Below are positions 9,855 to 20,430 of a DNA stretch of 62,500 nt, piece after piece. Made by a program: the position numbers and the translations under genes. The notes beneath the pieces were generated by a model. That model was not told the DNA's origin and ran no database searches. It saw only the letters and a list, made by a program, of their open reading frames with translations. The first letter of the stretch is position 1; each line of letters starts with the position of its first letter. This DNA comes from Prorocentrum cordatum (Eukaryota > Sar > Dinophyceae > Prorocentrales > Prorocentraceae): contig CAUYUJ010016282.1 of NCBI GenBank assembly GCA_963575745.1, forward strand, positions 1,824,532 through 1,887,031. The letters are read 5' to 3'.

Positions 9855-10681
9855 ATGATTGCCCCGCAGAGCACTACATCTTCCCGTGCGTCTCCCATTA
9901 TTTCTCCGAAGCGTTCCCCCTTCTCTATGCGACCTGCTGCCAACTCAGCTCTTTCGACGTGTGATTTCTTCTTTTGCCCTTATCGCGCAGTGGGTGTGTC
10001 AGCATGCCATCAGGCATCGCCGTTTAGAGCTTGCGATACTGGCTTCGCGACCAGGACCCGCCCTGCTTGCGGTGCCACGCCGCCTGGGGAACCTGCGCCT
10101 GGACCCCTGGCCCTTCTACTCGTTGACCCACCGTCTTCAGAGCAGGTCGATTTCGACGGTGACGATATAGGCTACATAATGCACGCCTGCGAGGAATGCG
10201 ATGACAAGGTGGGCGAGAAGGAGGTAAGTTCAGGTGGCCGGCTGCAGCGGCTGATAGCCCCTGGGCTGATCCTCTAAGCTCTATAGGTCAGGTTTTTGCT
10301 TCACCCGCTGAAGGCCCATCGCCAGCTGCGCTTCCTCCGAAGCATCCCCGGCGCCTCTCTTTCGCGAGCCCCGAGGAGAACAGGGAGCAGATGAGGCGCA
10401 TGCGAGCGGGCTCAAGACTTCCATCAGAGGTCTGTGGAATGGACTCGCCCATGCGCGAGCGTCCGAGATCCAGGGGGCCTCGGCGCTCTGGGATCTGCAG
10501 AGATCGACGAGGAGCTGCGCGACGAGTAGCGCAGGTCCACCACCGCGAGGGGTTCGTGCTCCTTAGGCCGTCTTCAGACCAAGGGCCGAGGCATCATCGT
10601 CCGCGACGGCGGCGACAGCGATGTCGTGAACCTGTTGCCCATGGCTGGCACCGACGAGGAGGATTTTTCATCCAGGGCTGA
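9855..10681 (+). other. Two unrecognised ORFs with a possible short intron
   Basis: Frame 9855-10277 ends with a protein-like stretch (SSEQVDFDGDDIGYIMHACE, then ECDDKVGEKE). Frame 10286-10681 opens with QVFASPAEGPSPAALPPKHP. Removing 10234-10286 (GTGGCC...CTATAG, 53 nt) joins them in frame. The better donor GAG/GTAAGT at 10224 would not keep frame. No domain is recognised, so the pair may be a decayed gene or chance. Confidence 0.2.
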
Positions 10682-10853
10682 TCAGCACAGAGACGAGGAG
10701 GTGAATAAATTGGGTGGCAGGATTACCCAGCGCCGAGGCGAGCATGCGACGAGGGCGCGTAGAGTGCACGAGTACGAGGAGACATTGGAGGAGCACGTGG
10801 ACCGCCTCGACCTCCCTGAGTCCGCCCCAAGGAAGTGGATGTCATCCGCTTAA
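10626..10853 (+). other. Short charged, heptad-like ORF
   Basis: The 75-codon frame is dominated by Glu, Arg and Asp with regularly spaced Leu (EEVNKLGGRITQRRGEHATR, then EYEETLEEHVDRLDLPESA). The pattern suggests coiled coil, as in gag or ORF1 N-termini. No family is recognised. The frame ends TAA at 10851. Confidence 0.25.
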
Positions 10854-11255
10854 GTGCCACATATCCATCACCTCAGAGGGCGCGTTGCGCTCTGGCCACG
10901 CGCCAAAACCTCGGGCTGGCGGTGCGCCGCTGGGAGAAGGTGGCGAACGCGATGGAGGCCATGAAAGGTGGTTTCTTCTCCCGTCGGACGAGGGTCATCA
11001 TGCTGCAGACGGAGGGAAACGGCGCCCGAGCTGAGTCTTGACGGCTCAAGCGAGAACGGTACCTCGAGCTGCAACAGATCAGGAACGCGTTGATCAAGCA
11101 GCGAGGCGAGGCGTAGAACGGACCCGTCTACGCCCGAAGTCAACATGAGGCATTGGGTCGCAACGCCAGAGATGGTCGAGCCCTAGGCTGCAGACAAGGC
11201 TGAATGCACTCGAGGACAGCCGACCTTCCTATGCTGGTTCGCGGTACGTTCGGAG

Positions 11256-12660
11256 ATGCAACGCGCGCAGCGTGCCAGAGTGAACCCGTTTGCGCAGTCC
11301 GGGGGGCCACTACTTCAAGAAGATGCTGCGAGTGCGAACCCACAGGATCAGGTGCGCCCTGAAGGACAGGGAGAGCAACTTCAACTTTCTGGCGGACCAG
11401 GCGGAAGCGGCGGATGGTTCGAATGGACTTCGAGAACCTACCAGGAAAACCTAGGCCGCCCGCCCCGGGGCAAACGGGCTCCACACTGGACCATCCAGGC
11501 TGTCGAAGCAAGAAAGGATGAGCACCGAAAGCGCCGTCGGAGCAGGGAGATCAAGCAACAGACCGCGCAGGCCGAGGGCGTCCAGGACGCGGATTCGAAC
11601 GAGGGTGACGACGAGCAGGAGGGGGGGCCCAGTGGCGGGCCACTTGGCGCCGCATCCGGCGACGACCCCGCTGCCGACTTACTGCAGCAGCCTGAGACGC
11701 CCTTCGAAGCCTGTCTGGAGAAGAAGCCCTTGGCCGATGCAACGGCAGAAGCACGAGAAGAGCAGCCGTCCGAGGAGCCGACGCCGCTCCAGGAACTGGC
11801 TGCAGGTGAAGCTCAGGCAACGAGAAGACCCAAGAGATCTGCCGCTGCTTCCTCGTCGGGGTAGCCCCCTCATACCGGAAGGGGGCATCGTCGACGACGC
11901 CGCTAGGGGGGCCGCCGAGGAGGTGCCGACGCCCGACGACAGGCCGTTACGTCCAAAGCCGAAATACATCGGGACCGTCGGCGTCGACGCTTCGGTTCCC
12001 GAAGAGCACGACAACATGATTGTCCTGGTCCACCGTCGGACCGCCAAGGCGAGCACCCCGCGCGCGGTCGCTATTCCAGGGGGAAGGATTGACCGGACGG
12101 ATACAGACGTTGCCCGCAAGCGGAACTTGGATTTCCACTGCGCCGCCAGGCGCGCAGCAAGTCGGGGGCCCCGAAGAAACGGGACTGCGCGATTCTCCAG
12201 ACAGACTGACAGGACCACGAATCCATATCGCGTAAATTGCGGGGCCCTTCTCGTGGAACACCCCCTGGTCAATGGGCCGTGCAAGCGATCTCGCGGTGAG
12301 GTGGGTTTCCAGGGCTCTTGGAATCTACGCAGTCCTGCCGGAGACGAGTGCCGCGTCTGGATCGACGTGGGTGACTTTCTTCAGCAGCGGGGCCTACATA
12401 CCGCGCGTAAGCAGCCACTATCTTACATCGCGACGGTAGAGAAGCAGGGAATTTCGCAAAAGAAGCGAAACATGGCGGAGGACAGGACGGTGGAAGCTCA
12501 AGCAACGGACGCGGGCCAGACGAAGCAGGACGAGCCGTCCGTTGAAAATGAGAAACGGGCGCTGGCCTACCGGCGACGCGATCTACATCTTGGTGTTGAA
12601 GAGCCGTATGTGACAGACGTTGGACACGCGAGTTCCAAATCCGATCGCCGCCCTCAGTGA
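11256..12660 (+). pseudogene. Unrecognised coding-like region in two frames
   Basis: Frame 11256-11864 (202 codons) is Glu/Gln/Pro-rich, with an acidic half (DADSNEGDDEQEGG, EEQPSEEPTPLQEL). Frame 11518-12660 (380 codons) becomes protein-like just where the first frame stops: GGIVDDAARGAAEEVPTPDD, then PKYIGTVGVDASVPEEHDN. One frameshift near 11860 would make a single ~460-codon reading. No domain is recognised. A second, short reading at 11300-11445 (RVRTHRIRCALKDRESNFNF) adds to the impression of a decayed gene. A chance ORF in GC-rich DNA is not excluded. Confidence 0.3.
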
Positions 12661-13388
12661 GCCCGCGGGGGAGATGCTGCCAGCTGGCAGCGCAGCATCA
12701 GGGTCCGAGATGTCCTGCCTTTCATGTCCGGATGAAGTTGTTGACGTCCATGCCCGCCGACATTGCTATCAATATGGTCAACTCGTGCAATGCCTTTGAC
12801 GCCGAGATCGCGGCGCACTACTTGACGGCGCCGGTCGAGTCCAGCGATTGCGAGCCTCTCCATGGGATTTTCAAGGTTCGCGCAGGTGCCGAGGCCGAGG
12901 AGCGCCCGATCACTCATCTTGTGGCAGAGTTCACTTGGAGGAGCTTCAGCGGCCTGCCAGCTCGGGTTCCCGCGGCGCTAGCTCTCGTCAGCGGCATGAG
13001 CTGCAGCGATCTCCCAAATGTTGGCAGGGGCCCATGGCGCCCACTTCAGGAGGAGAAGAAGCCCATCAACGACAGCGGGGGGGAGCTGGTGAAATGCGGC
13101 GAGACTGCTCTCCAGGAGATGGGGGAGCAGATCGCGTTCCGCGGCGAGCACGGACCGAAAGATGAGCTCGGGCGCCTTCTTGGAAGTTGCGCTGATTTGT
13201 CGGGCACCGCGCGTCTTCTCGAGGGATGCGTAGACAGCACTCCGCCAGCTGGGGAGGCCATAGAGAAGGCCATGAAGGCCGTCATGATCATCAACCAGTA
13301 CGTCCCCGCTCCGGCGATGGAAGAATCTCCAGCAGAGAAGGGTCATATACTCCTTGGACCCGAAGACAACCACATCAGCGTCCACTGA
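12657..13388 (+). CDS. Hypothetical protein, 243 codons
   Basis: The frame is open for 732 bp, starts with ATG overlapping the previous stop (ATGA-like) and ends TGA. Its composition is balanced and not repetitive, with segments such as KLLTSMPADIAINMVNSCNA, YLTAPVESSDCEPLHGIFKV and EKAMKAVMIINQYVPAPAME. No signal peptide, membrane span or known motif is visible. A further 65-codon frame at 13404-13601 (KMMSSKWKVCINIDVARGCL) could be a continuation after a stop. No function is proposed, and it may be an exon or a retroelement piece. Confidence 0.3.
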   Translation: MSPRGRCCQLAAQHQGPRCPAFHVRMKLLTSMPADIAINMVNSCNAFDAEIAAHYLTAPVESSDCEPLHGIFKVRAGAEAEERPITHLVAEFTWRSFSGLPARVPAALALVSGMSCSDLPNVGRGPWRPLQEEKKPINDSGGELVKCGETALQEMGEQIAFRGEHGPKDELGRLLGSCADLSGTARLLEGCVDSTPPAGEAIEKAMKAVMIINQYVPAPAMEESPAEKGHILLGPEDNHISVH

Positions 13389-13599
13389 AGGAAGGCCTAC
13401 AAGTTGACCGGAAAGAGGAAGCATGTCCTCGGCAAGATGATGAGTTCCAAGTGGAAAGTCTGTATCAATATCGACGTGGCGAGGGGCTGCCTGATCGACG
13501 CGCAAGTGTCCAAAGGATCACACGTTTCTCGCGGGCATCTCTCGGGGCTCATCGAGTTCCCTCATGGGCCGGGCCCGGTTGTATTTCCAGCTTGTCAAT

Positions 13600-14983
13600 G
13601 ATGGATCATCGATGCGTCGATGGCACGCGCCAGGGCGATGTAGCATGAGAAGGAGCTCAGCAACCCGAATGCCGACGTCCAGACGGCTTACCACGGCACC
13701 AACTTTGCAGCCCTTGCCTCTATCTGTGTCACGGAAGGCGTGTGCAAGTTGGAGCAGGGGCCCTCGCGCGCTGACAACCTATCTGGCGTCTACTGTGAAG
13801 GAACTCCTCGCCGTTCCTCCTGCGCTTACTACGCGGTGCACCTGTCGCCTGATGTCGGCCTCTAGATGAATCTGCATTCGTGCATTGTCGAGATATTGAT
13901 GGACCGCAAACGCCCCGCAGGTTATCCCGAGGTGAAGTTCACAAGCAGCGGTGCCGAACCGAAGGCAGCACCTACGCCGCCAAGCTCCATAACCACGCTG
14001 CGACGATGAGGGAGATCTGGGGCAATGTACAAACGAATCAGCCAGTCTTTTGATGGTATAGGCTACGGAATCGCACGGTCAGGATGTACCTTACGGCGCA
14101 GGCCATGCCCATTGCGTTTCCGAGCGCCCACGCGTACTCGGACGAGAAGGTCGAGGATTCCGACTCGGCGACCCTCGAAGCCAAGCTGATACCCAAGAAC
14201 GGGAGATGGGCGCCTCAGCGCAGCATCCCGCTGCCTGGAGCGACCCGGATACAAGTGCGACCTCAGCGGATCCGGGCAGCCGAGCTTCATGGGCGATGGG
14301 GCAAGCTTCGGATGTGCGAGGATCTGTCGGTCCCCTCATGGGACCGGGATCGGACAATCCAGTCATGGAGCTCTCCTAGAGACGCCCTCAGGGCCCACGC
14401 GTTCGCGCGGCCGTGCCCGCTGCACGTCGCAGACGCTTCGGGGCTACATGAGAAAGAAGGCTACGGGATCTGAGTGGCCACGACTTTCGAGTGCTATAAG
14501 CGTGAGTTCACGGACTGGGGCGAGGCGGCGTTTCGGCTGCAAGAGAGGCAGGAGCCGCGGTTGTCATGCCCAGGTCTGCCCACCCATTCCTGCGCCTTTC
14601 CCCGCGCTCCGTTCTGCGCCGCCGCGGTGGCCCACGAGGGCCCTTGTGTCACTTGGTGCTCGGGCGACGGGCGCGCCCTGACCCTTGTAAAAGGAAAGAG
14701 ATCGTGCTCTCTCACAGCACGGGCCCCCTTATTTGTACTTCGTGTTTGTATTCCATGCCGTTACCCTCGTGCAGTCCACATTGTCTGTTTTTGGCAAACT
14801 GCCCTCGTCGTGTGTCCTCTCGATGCTTTCAGTTCGATGGACTGCGCCTCCACTTCCACCTTGCGTTCACTGCCGTCAGCTCCTCCACCATCGTTGCCCG
14901 AACCTGGATACGTGCGTGGCGCGGTCGATCCTCCTGGATCCCTGCCCCATCTTCTGAAGGGGCGGCCGCGCGAGCTGGCAGTT
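13600..14983. other. No gene recognised; scattered ORFs
   Basis: Small frames at 14084-14473 and 14289-14681 are open but carry no recognised motif. The sequence moves from GC-rich to mixed composition before the (TG)n tract. A partial SL-like string, CGTAGCCAT, at 15011-15019 does not continue. Confidence 0.35.
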
Positions 14984-15048
14984 CTCGCTGAATCGCTGTC
15001 TCCGTTGTCTCGTAGCCATGGTCGCCGAAAATGTGTGTGCGCATATCT

Positions 15049-15159
15049 GTGCGTGCGTGCGTGCGTGTGTGTGTGTGTGTGTGCGTGTGTGTGTGTGTGT
15101 GTGGTGTGTGTGGTGTGTGTGGTGTGTGTGGTGTGGTGTGTGTGTGTGTGTGAGAGAGA

Positions 15160-15190
<31 letters not shown>

Positions 15191-15204
15191 CGCGTGCGCG
15201 TGCG
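15049..15204. repeat. (TG)n microsatellite with GGTG and AG interruptions
   Basis: About 150 bp of TG/GT dinucleotides, with GGTGTGTGTG interruptions, a short (AG)n patch at 15151-15160 and a (GC)(GTGC) end. Long low-complexity ORFs across it are artefacts. Confidence 0.9.
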
Positions 15205-16258
15205 TTTCCCCCCGCATTTTGCGACGCCCGGTCCTCGTTTCATTTTTCGAAAGCACCACGCATCAGACCACGCAAGGATGCGCTGGTTGAGCGATCCAAT
15301 GGCCCGCACACGCAAAAACGTACAGTATACGTGTGTGTTGTGTGTTTGTTTGTGTATGTTCATTTGTTCGTCAACCCACCGTCCCCTCTGCCACCCACGC
15401 CCGGATGTTTTACTGTTCATGAAGGCTGCAAGACCCAAAACGGTTTGTGAAGGGTCGGGCGTTTGTAGTCTGCGCGCGTTTATTGTTTTTGACATTTTAT
15501 GCCCCTTCGCTGCGCGGAGGGCCGTGATGCCAAGCAAAAGAAGTATGTGCGTGTGTATGTGCATGTTCGATATCTCTCGGGACGATGCGGCCGTGACGCT
15601 TCAGGGTCGTCATGCAAAAAACGTTTGAACATAATCGTGAAGGGGGTGCGGCCCAGACCCCATCGCAAACGCCAGCTGTCGACCTCTTGCAAAGGGCCTT
15701 TTTTTGTTTTCCTTTCTTGTCGGGGGGCCACGGAACTCTCGAGTGGATCCCAGGCTCCGATAATTACACATAGCATCGTACAGGTTCAAGATGTTGGATT
15801 CGGCGGCGGGAGCGGAGGAGGAGGGCAAGCCCAACACAAGCCTTGCAATTAAGCTTGTAAAGTCTAAAAATGAAGGGCCCCCGCAGTTTGTGTTCCTGGG
15901 CATGTCCACCATGCCTTCAGCTTCTTTTGCCCAAGGGTGCCTGGGCATCTCTGCGCACATCTGGGCGACGATCGTTGCGAGATGTTCGCGGCTTCCCGAC
16001 GCGGTGCCGACCCAGAAACGGGCGTGCAAGGTTGAACGAACACCGCCAGTTGGTTTCAATCGGCCGATATCGAAGAGTTCGCGGTACCAGGAAATTGAGA
16101 CCGTTCAAGGTCGAACAGTCCACGCTGAGTCAGGAACCGACGGTGCAGGTGGTTGACGATACGAACCGGCGAACCAGCCGTGCACTCCACCCCTACAGCC
16201 AAGACGTTGAAGTGAAGGACAGCTCGAGTTCGGAATGTGTTCCTACAGAGCTCAATGT
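15205..16258. other. No gene recognised
   Basis: Mixed-composition DNA with interrupted frames on both strands. The 15870-16829 frame is long because it crosses G-rich repeats, and it shows no domain. T-rich patches lie near 15695-15715. Confidence 0.35.
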
Positions 16259-16420
16259 TCAGGAGGGGAAAAAACACACAGACACAATTAATCGGCGATT
16301 CCCAGAAAATATCGGAAAATATGGGAAGTGGGGGGGAAGACAAAAACCCAGAAAATATGAGAAAATATGGGGGATATTTTTATTTGTGTGTATTTATTTG
16401 TGTGTCCCAGTTCCCCTTCA
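16259..16420. mobile_element. Rep1 element, copy 1 (162 bp, MITE-like)
   Basis: The element starts TCAGGAGGGGAAAAAACACA and ends ...TCCCCTTCA. It is flanked by a perfect 5-bp direct repeat, AATGT (16254-16258 and 16421-16425). The ends form an imperfect inverted repeat (TCAGGAGGGG against TGAAGGGG), followed by ACACACA-rich and TGTGTGT-rich subterminal parts. The core holds several GAAAATATGGGA-type blocks. A second copy at 36229-36391 is about 90% identical by eye and has a different target duplication. It has no coding capacity, so it is a non-autonomous element. Confidence 0.8.
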
Positions 16421-16647
16421 AATGTACCGTACATCCAGGTCCCCGTTAGGGCCCAACGACGATCGTTGTATGGGGACAGCGGCGTGTTGTCCTCACGCAG
16501 GAAGTCACTGCGCGGGGCACCTCTCGCTCTGCGCGCCCCCTGCCCGCACGCCAGGGCACCGTGGCCGCGGTATCGCGCGAGGCTGGCGCCCTCTCCCAGC
16601 AGCCCTGCAGGCGGTGACGTGGGGAGGGCGGGGGGAGGGAGGAGGGA

Positions 16648-16817
16648 TTCACCACCCACCAAACCACCCCAACCCAACCCGAAGGCCTCAATTTGCCTTT
16701 CATTTCCAGTGGGGGGGGGTCGTGGAACATCGAGAAAACACGTATGGAGCCCGTACCCCCCCCCAACCCGAAATTCGGGTCTTCGGGTTGGGTTGGGGTG
16801 GTCTGGTAGGTAGTCAG
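16648..16817. mobile_element. Rep2 element, copy 1 (170 bp, terminal inverted repeats)
   Basis: The 5' end reads TTCACCACCCACCAAACCAC then CCCAACCCAACCCGAAG. The 3' end is its near-perfect reverse complement (CTTCGGGTTGGGTTGGGGTG ... AGTCAG), giving inverted repeats of about 35 bp. A small palindrome ACCCGAAATTCGGGT lies next to the right repeat. The flanks share a 9-bp direct repeat GAGGAGGGA (16639-16647 and 16818-16826), but in purine-rich DNA. A second copy is at 53317-53494. It has no coding capacity. The 9-bp duplication plus long inverted repeats recalls Mutator-type elements; this is inference. Confidence 0.7.
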
Positions 16818-16826
16818 GAGGAGGGA

Positions 16827-17249
16827 TGAGCAGAGAAGTCAGGGGCAACGACAGGGGGGAACGTTTCGGGTTCGGGGCTCCGTGTTGTCGGAAGTTATCA
16901 CAGGTTTTCCGAGGTGTTCTGTCCGTGGCTTGCTTTCCAGCAGCTGCGCTTCACCGAGAGCGACCTGGTGGTGCCAGAATGATCACGAGCGGCCGCCAGA
17001 GAACGAGCTATGACCCCAAATCCAAGCATCGCCCTTCATTTCTCGTCGATTGGGGTCTGGGCCCCCAAATTGCGGTTCCAGTATCGGGGCTTACCATCGG
17101 TAAGGTATCGTCGATTCCAGATCAATGTACCCCCCTTGAGCCAATTCCCCCCCATCGTTTCCCCACCATGGAAGGTGAGGAAGGGGCTCCCTCCCTTCCT
17201 CTCTCTCGTTCTTTCCCTCTCTGTCTCCATCCACTTTCCCCCCCTCTCT
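16827..17249. other. No gene recognised; pyrimidine-rich run before the SL copy
   Basis: Mixed sequence becomes strongly pyrimidine-rich at 17185-17250 (CCTCTCTCTCGTTCTTTCCC and similar), directly before the SL copy. Such a tract is what a trans-splice acceptor needs. Confidence 0.4.
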
Positions 17250-17271
17250 TCCGTAGCCATTTTGGCTCAAG
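17250..17271 (+). other. Exact dinoflagellate spliced-leader sequence (relic)
   Basis: All 22 nt match the consensus DCCGUAGCCAUUUUGGCUCA-AG, with T at the variable first position. The next bases are TTGCAAGG, not a GT splice donor, so this is not an SL RNA gene. It is best read as the 5' end of a trans-spliced mRNA that was reverse transcribed and inserted. A pyrimidine tract lies upstream, and LINE B ORF1 begins 279 nt downstream. Confidence 0.9.
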
Positions 17272-17549
17272 TTGCAAGGTTCCCCGTGGGACCAAGTGGA
17301 TATTGCGAGTCCGCGGCAGTGCCAGGACCTTGAGTCCGACAGCTTTTTCACACCAGCTGGTCTGCACCAGCGTGGTGTCTGCCTCCCGCTGCCCGCGGGT
17401 GAGCAAGTTTTTCACGATACCGCCCTACATAGAGCTTCGAGCGGCATGGCGGCGCTGGTACTGGTGAGTGGGAGCGTCGCCCTTGGGTGCAGGCAGCGCG
17501 TCCCCGCCGTTGGGGAGGACGTGTCCCTGTCGGGGGTGGATCGGCCGTA

Positions 17550-18475
17550 ATGTGGGAGGAATGGGACAGTAAGCATGATAAGTTCAGTGAGGACTGGACG
17601 ACTGTGGCGAGTCCCAAAGGCGAAGTTCTTTGCCACCACTGCGGTTGCCGTAAGAACCCCAAGGGAGCTATGCACGGTAAGCACTGCGGCCAGAAGCTCG
17701 GAAGCCGCCCCCATCAGCCCGAGGTGCCTGAGACGAACCTACTTTGGGAGGAAGAGGCTGGCAAGCGTGCTGGCAAGCTGGAAAGGAAGGGACAAATACG
17801 AATAATGGAAAACGTGAGCCACGGAAGGGCAACGGACCTGGGGGCGTCTCTCAGGCCCTTCCCCCAGGGCCCATCCGAGAGATACTTCAGTCCAAGGCGC
17901 TCGAGCTGCAGCGCCTGGCTCAAGCGGCTGGCGACTCGGAAGGGGCGGCGCGTTATGGTGCGCTGGCTAAGCGTGCAGTCCCACCGCCCAGGCCATCAGG
18001 ACGCCAGCGGCTCATCGAAGCAGAGCAGAAGCAGGAGAAGTTGAAGACGAAACCCGACGCCGAGTTTGAGAAATTGCAGCGCTGGAGGGCGGCCACAAGG
18101 AACTGCAAAGTGACTTACAAGGGGGCCGATGCCGAAGTCGCCGCCACGCTGGCGGAGCTCCAGAGCCAGCACATAATGCAGTCCGAGGCAGTGGAGGCCA
18201 AGCCGCTCATCAGCCTCTGCAGGCTCATTGAGGGCGAGGTGGAATTGGCTTATGTCATTTCTGTGGGCGGCCTGATGTGGAGGCCGTCAAAAGGTAATTA
18301 CGAAGTCTCGAAAGAGGACCTTCGGGAGCTGGAGGAGAGGAACAACGACACGGCCAATCAGATGCAGGAGGTGCGCACCATGGTTTTTTCGGCAAGCGAT
18401 GGACAAACCGAACGAGTGCCAGGACAAGCGCAAAGAGCACCGCAAGCGTCTGCAAGCGAAGCGTCGGCGAGTTGA
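17550..18475 (+). pseudogene. LINE B ORF1: zinc-ribbon and coiled-coil protein, one frameshift
   Basis: The ATG at 17550 opens MWEEWDSKHDKF..., then a zinc-ribbon-like part (LCHHCGCRKNPKGAMHGKHC) with a CxxC pair, then a pair whose first Cys is Gly. Between about 17745 and 17800 the reading shifts frame. The second frame (17744-18475, to TGA) is open for more than 220 codons and is rich in Lys, Glu, Gln and Leu: IREILQSKALELQRLAQAAG, EAEQKQEKLKTKPDAEFEKL, SKEDLRELEERNNDTANQMQ. This looks like an RNA-binding coiled-coil ORF1. Start choice: first ATG after the SL leader that leads into the zinc ribbon. Confidence 0.6.
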
Positions 18476-19439
18476 TGCGACTGAGGTTGAAGGCTCTGGG
18501 GCACCAGCTGAACCACCTCCTGCCGCGACCCCTGGGTAAGGCGAGTCTTCGGCAGCTGGGCCGACAGAGACGCAGCCAGCAGACTAGCCAGCTCCCAAGA
18601 TGGATATTCGTGCTCGTGTGGCTGCTGGCTCCAGTGTGCAGGCGGCAGGGACGTCGGGTCTTTAGCCAGTCGGATACTGCGTGTTCGACGATGCCTGGGG
18701 CGACGCCATCGCCTTCTTCAGCTCCATGTACCTGGTCTCCGCTCGGTGCGAGCCCTCCTGAGAAGGCGTTTCCCCTCGCTGGGGGGGTGGCCCAGTCTGT
18801 GTGAACCGTCCAGCCTCGCGGCAGGTGCGAGTTCTCGGCTGGTTGCCCCGCTGGAAGAGGCGGCGCCGACGTCTTCCTCGATTGCCGCGGGTGGATCGTC
18901 GAGGCCGTCTACTTCGGTGGCGTCGACAGCTTCGATGTCGACAAAGCCTTCTACTTCGGTGTCGCCGTCGGGGTCATTTGCGGCAGCTACCTGTTTTGTC
19001 GGATCGGGGGTCGGGTGCTCCTCGAGCCCGATCCCCTCAGAGTCAAATTGTGAGGGGGCGGGGTCGCTGCCTGGATGGGGCGCCAAGTCAGAGCGCGGCC
19101 GTCAGGAGCTCAAGCCTGGCGGCCTTCTCGTCCAAACATTTTGCTGCGTGCAGGGGGGGAAAGAGTACGCCAGGGTCCTCGGGCCCTGTAGTTGGAACGA
19201 ACGCAGTGGATTTGTCAGAGCGCGACGACCAGGTGCTCCTCGAGCCTGGTCGTCTAATAGTAGAGGGCGAGATGCCTTTGGCATCAGCGACGGCTACGGA
19301 AAGTCAAAACGCAGGTGGTGGGCGCGCCTCGAGCTTGCCACCAGCACGGGTAATTTGCGAACAGCCCCAGGCTAAGTTTTGAGCAGCGGTCACGTTAAAG
19401 CAAGTCGTCCCCCTCCAGGAATGCCTTCCGCCTGACGAA

Positions 19440-20430
19440 GCTGGAACGAAAGGGCCCGTCAGGGTTGGCACCTTGAATGCGAATGCTTGGCCCAGATCAC
19501 GCAGCGCCATGCCCTGGATCGAGAACCTGTGCCAGATGCCCCATGCGTTGTATTCAGGAGACAGAACTGGACCCCATCGGCTGAGACAGGTGCACACCAG
19601 TGGACTCGCACATGATCTCGGAAGCTTGCCCTAAGCACGGCTAAGCGCGCGGGGGAGTCAGCCAGGGCGCTGCCAGCTGGAGTTGGATCAGCTGCAGCCA
19701 TCGGGATAGGAGTGGCCAAGTTGCAGATCCTTGGGAAGTGGCAGCACCGAGTGGCGATGAGGCTGATGACCCTGGAAGCCCATTTTTTGATCATCACCGG
19801 CTCGGTCTTCGGAGTCGACTCGATCGGTCCCGAGGGAGACAACCTCGAGCTGCCAGAGTTCCTCCATGCCTCCCTGGGCGCCCAGCGTTTGCCCTCCCTC
19901 TTGGGTGGCGATTTGAACCTGGAGCCAGAGGAGATTATGGATCTCTGCTGGCTGGATTTGGCGACGGCGACAGTATCTTCACTCCTGGTTTGCCCGCCTG
20001 CAATGGGAAAGAGTACGACTACGTCGTTGGCCCCCAGACCCTGGGCGCGTTCCCTATGAAGGTAGAAGCGAGAGTGGATGCGCCTATTTCTCCGCGCTGC
20101 TACGTGGAGATCACGCTTGACGGCCTGAGGGACGAGCCCTCAGCTTGGGCGGAGGCTCCGCCGAGAGCCCCCCCGCTGGCGGAGCACGGGGCGAAGCGGA
20201 CAGCTTGGGAGAAGGCTAAGACCGCCAGGGTCGTCGACCTCACCACTGCGGCTGCGCCCCCTTCGGCGGAGGTGATGGCAGAGTGGCAGCGGGGCCCCCC
20301 TTCGACCCCGCGGGAGATGCAGCGTCGCTGCGGTTCACGGCTGTCAAGAAGCACCCGGCGCAGGTGTTCGAGACCCCTCTCTCAGACAGGCGACTGTGCG
20401 TCGGCCGAGCGAAGGGGGCGGTGCTGAAGC
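19440..20430 (+). pseudogene. LINE B endonuclease (EEP/APE type) domain
   Basis: Target-nicking endonuclease remnant. Near 19463 the frame reads VGTLNANAWPRSRSAMPWIE, the usual N-terminal T-x-N block. The QET block is corrupted to SGDRTG. The 19712-20059 frame has KWQHRVAMRLMTLEAHFLII and LLGGDLNLEPEE (near 19900-19932), the GDFN motif with Phe to Leu. Another frame continues with NGKEYDYVVGPQTLGAFPMK, and the usual SDH end is replaced by SPRCYVEITL. At least two frameshifts are needed. Confidence 0.6.

Noticed and set aside
14051-14073. Reverse-strand SL-like end GGCTACGGA
   Set aside because: Nine bases match, but the rest of the complement is not there. Matches this short are expected by chance.
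15009-15031. CGTAGCCAT followed by GGTCGCCGAAAA as another SL relic
   Set aside because: Only the first nine core bases match; the second half does not resemble TTTGGCTCAAG.
17250-17320. SL RNA gene at 17250
   Set aside because: The SL exon is followed by TTGCAAGG instead of a GT donor, so no SL RNA intron follows.
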